Source of the DNA: Opitutia bacterium
Lineage (GTDB): Bacteria > Verrucomicrobiota > Verrucomicrobiia > Opitutales > JANYEO01
Reading direction: 5' to 3'
Length of the DNA stretch: 5,425 bases
Assembly (NCBI GenBank): GCA_025363025.1
Contig: JANYEO010000006.1
Span: 1-5,425 of the forward strand
The position numbers and the translations under genes were made by a program. Shown here in pieces: positions 5,360 to 5,425 of the stretch (within the stretch, counting starts at the first letter, position 1; every line of letters begins with the position of its first letter). The notes beneath the pieces are model-generated. The model ran no database searches and was not told the DNA's origin. It worked only from the letters and a program-made list of their open reading frames with translations.

Positions 5360-5425
5360 CCAGACCAGGCCTCATCATTTTTTGAGCCAGGAATAACTGT
5401 GAATAGTGTAAATTAAGCTTTTTTG

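Noticed and set aside
5367..5391. Hairpin GGCCTCA / TGAGCC after plsY as a terminator
   Set aside because: The stem has a bulged C and no T run follows it.
5382..5412. Promoter TTGAGC / TGTAAA at the right edge
   Set aside because: The -10 match is weak, the 19-bp spacer is long and no downstream gene is visible in the window.

Overview
This window looks like ordinary bacterial chromosome carrying mainly housekeeping genes, with two proteins of unknown function. The most plausible source is a member of the PVC group, perhaps Verrucomicrobiota (Opitutae/Puniceicoccales-like). That placement rests on the overall feel of the proteins, the absence of Shine-Dalgarno (SD) sites, and mixed base composition (GC-rich housekeeping genes beside an AT-rich orphan). 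No rRNA or marker gene here proves it.

Left part (1-1086, minus strand): an apparent two-gene operon. apaG comes first, followed after 8 bp by an MBL-fold hydrolase of the beta-CASP/RNA-processing exonuclease type, whose 3' part runs off the window. The 131-bp gap at 1087-1217 separates apaG from the divergent aroC. It holds a good minus-strand promoter candidate, a weaker plus-strand one, and an 8-bp direct repeat placed near both.

Middle (1218-3221, plus strand): aroC (chorismate synthase, complete and with all signature motifs), a 147-bp gap with a strong sigma70-like promoter, then a 253-aa protein. I read the latter as a degenerate CobW/G3E-type P-loop protein that has lost the key nucleotide-binding residues and gained an acidic tail. 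A small hairpin follows its stop codon.

Right part (3222-5425, plus strand): an AT-rich gap with a perfect 20-bp palindrome, then an AT-rich gene for a secreted protein I do not recognise. After it come a leucine tRNA gene (anticodon CAG, CCA encoded) and plsY (acyl-phosphate:glycerol-3-phosphate acyltransferase, complete). The last 66 bases after plsY hold no gene I can support.

The genes do not form one pathway. AroC ends the shikimate pathway, PlsY starts phospholipid synthesis, the MBL protein probably acts on RNA, and tRNA-Leu serves translation. I see no mobile element, CRISPR array, toxin-antitoxin pair or defence system. The items most worth attention are the degenerate CobW-like protein with a nearly leaderless transcript, the orphan secreted protein behind the palindromic AT element, and the lack of SD sites at all six starts.
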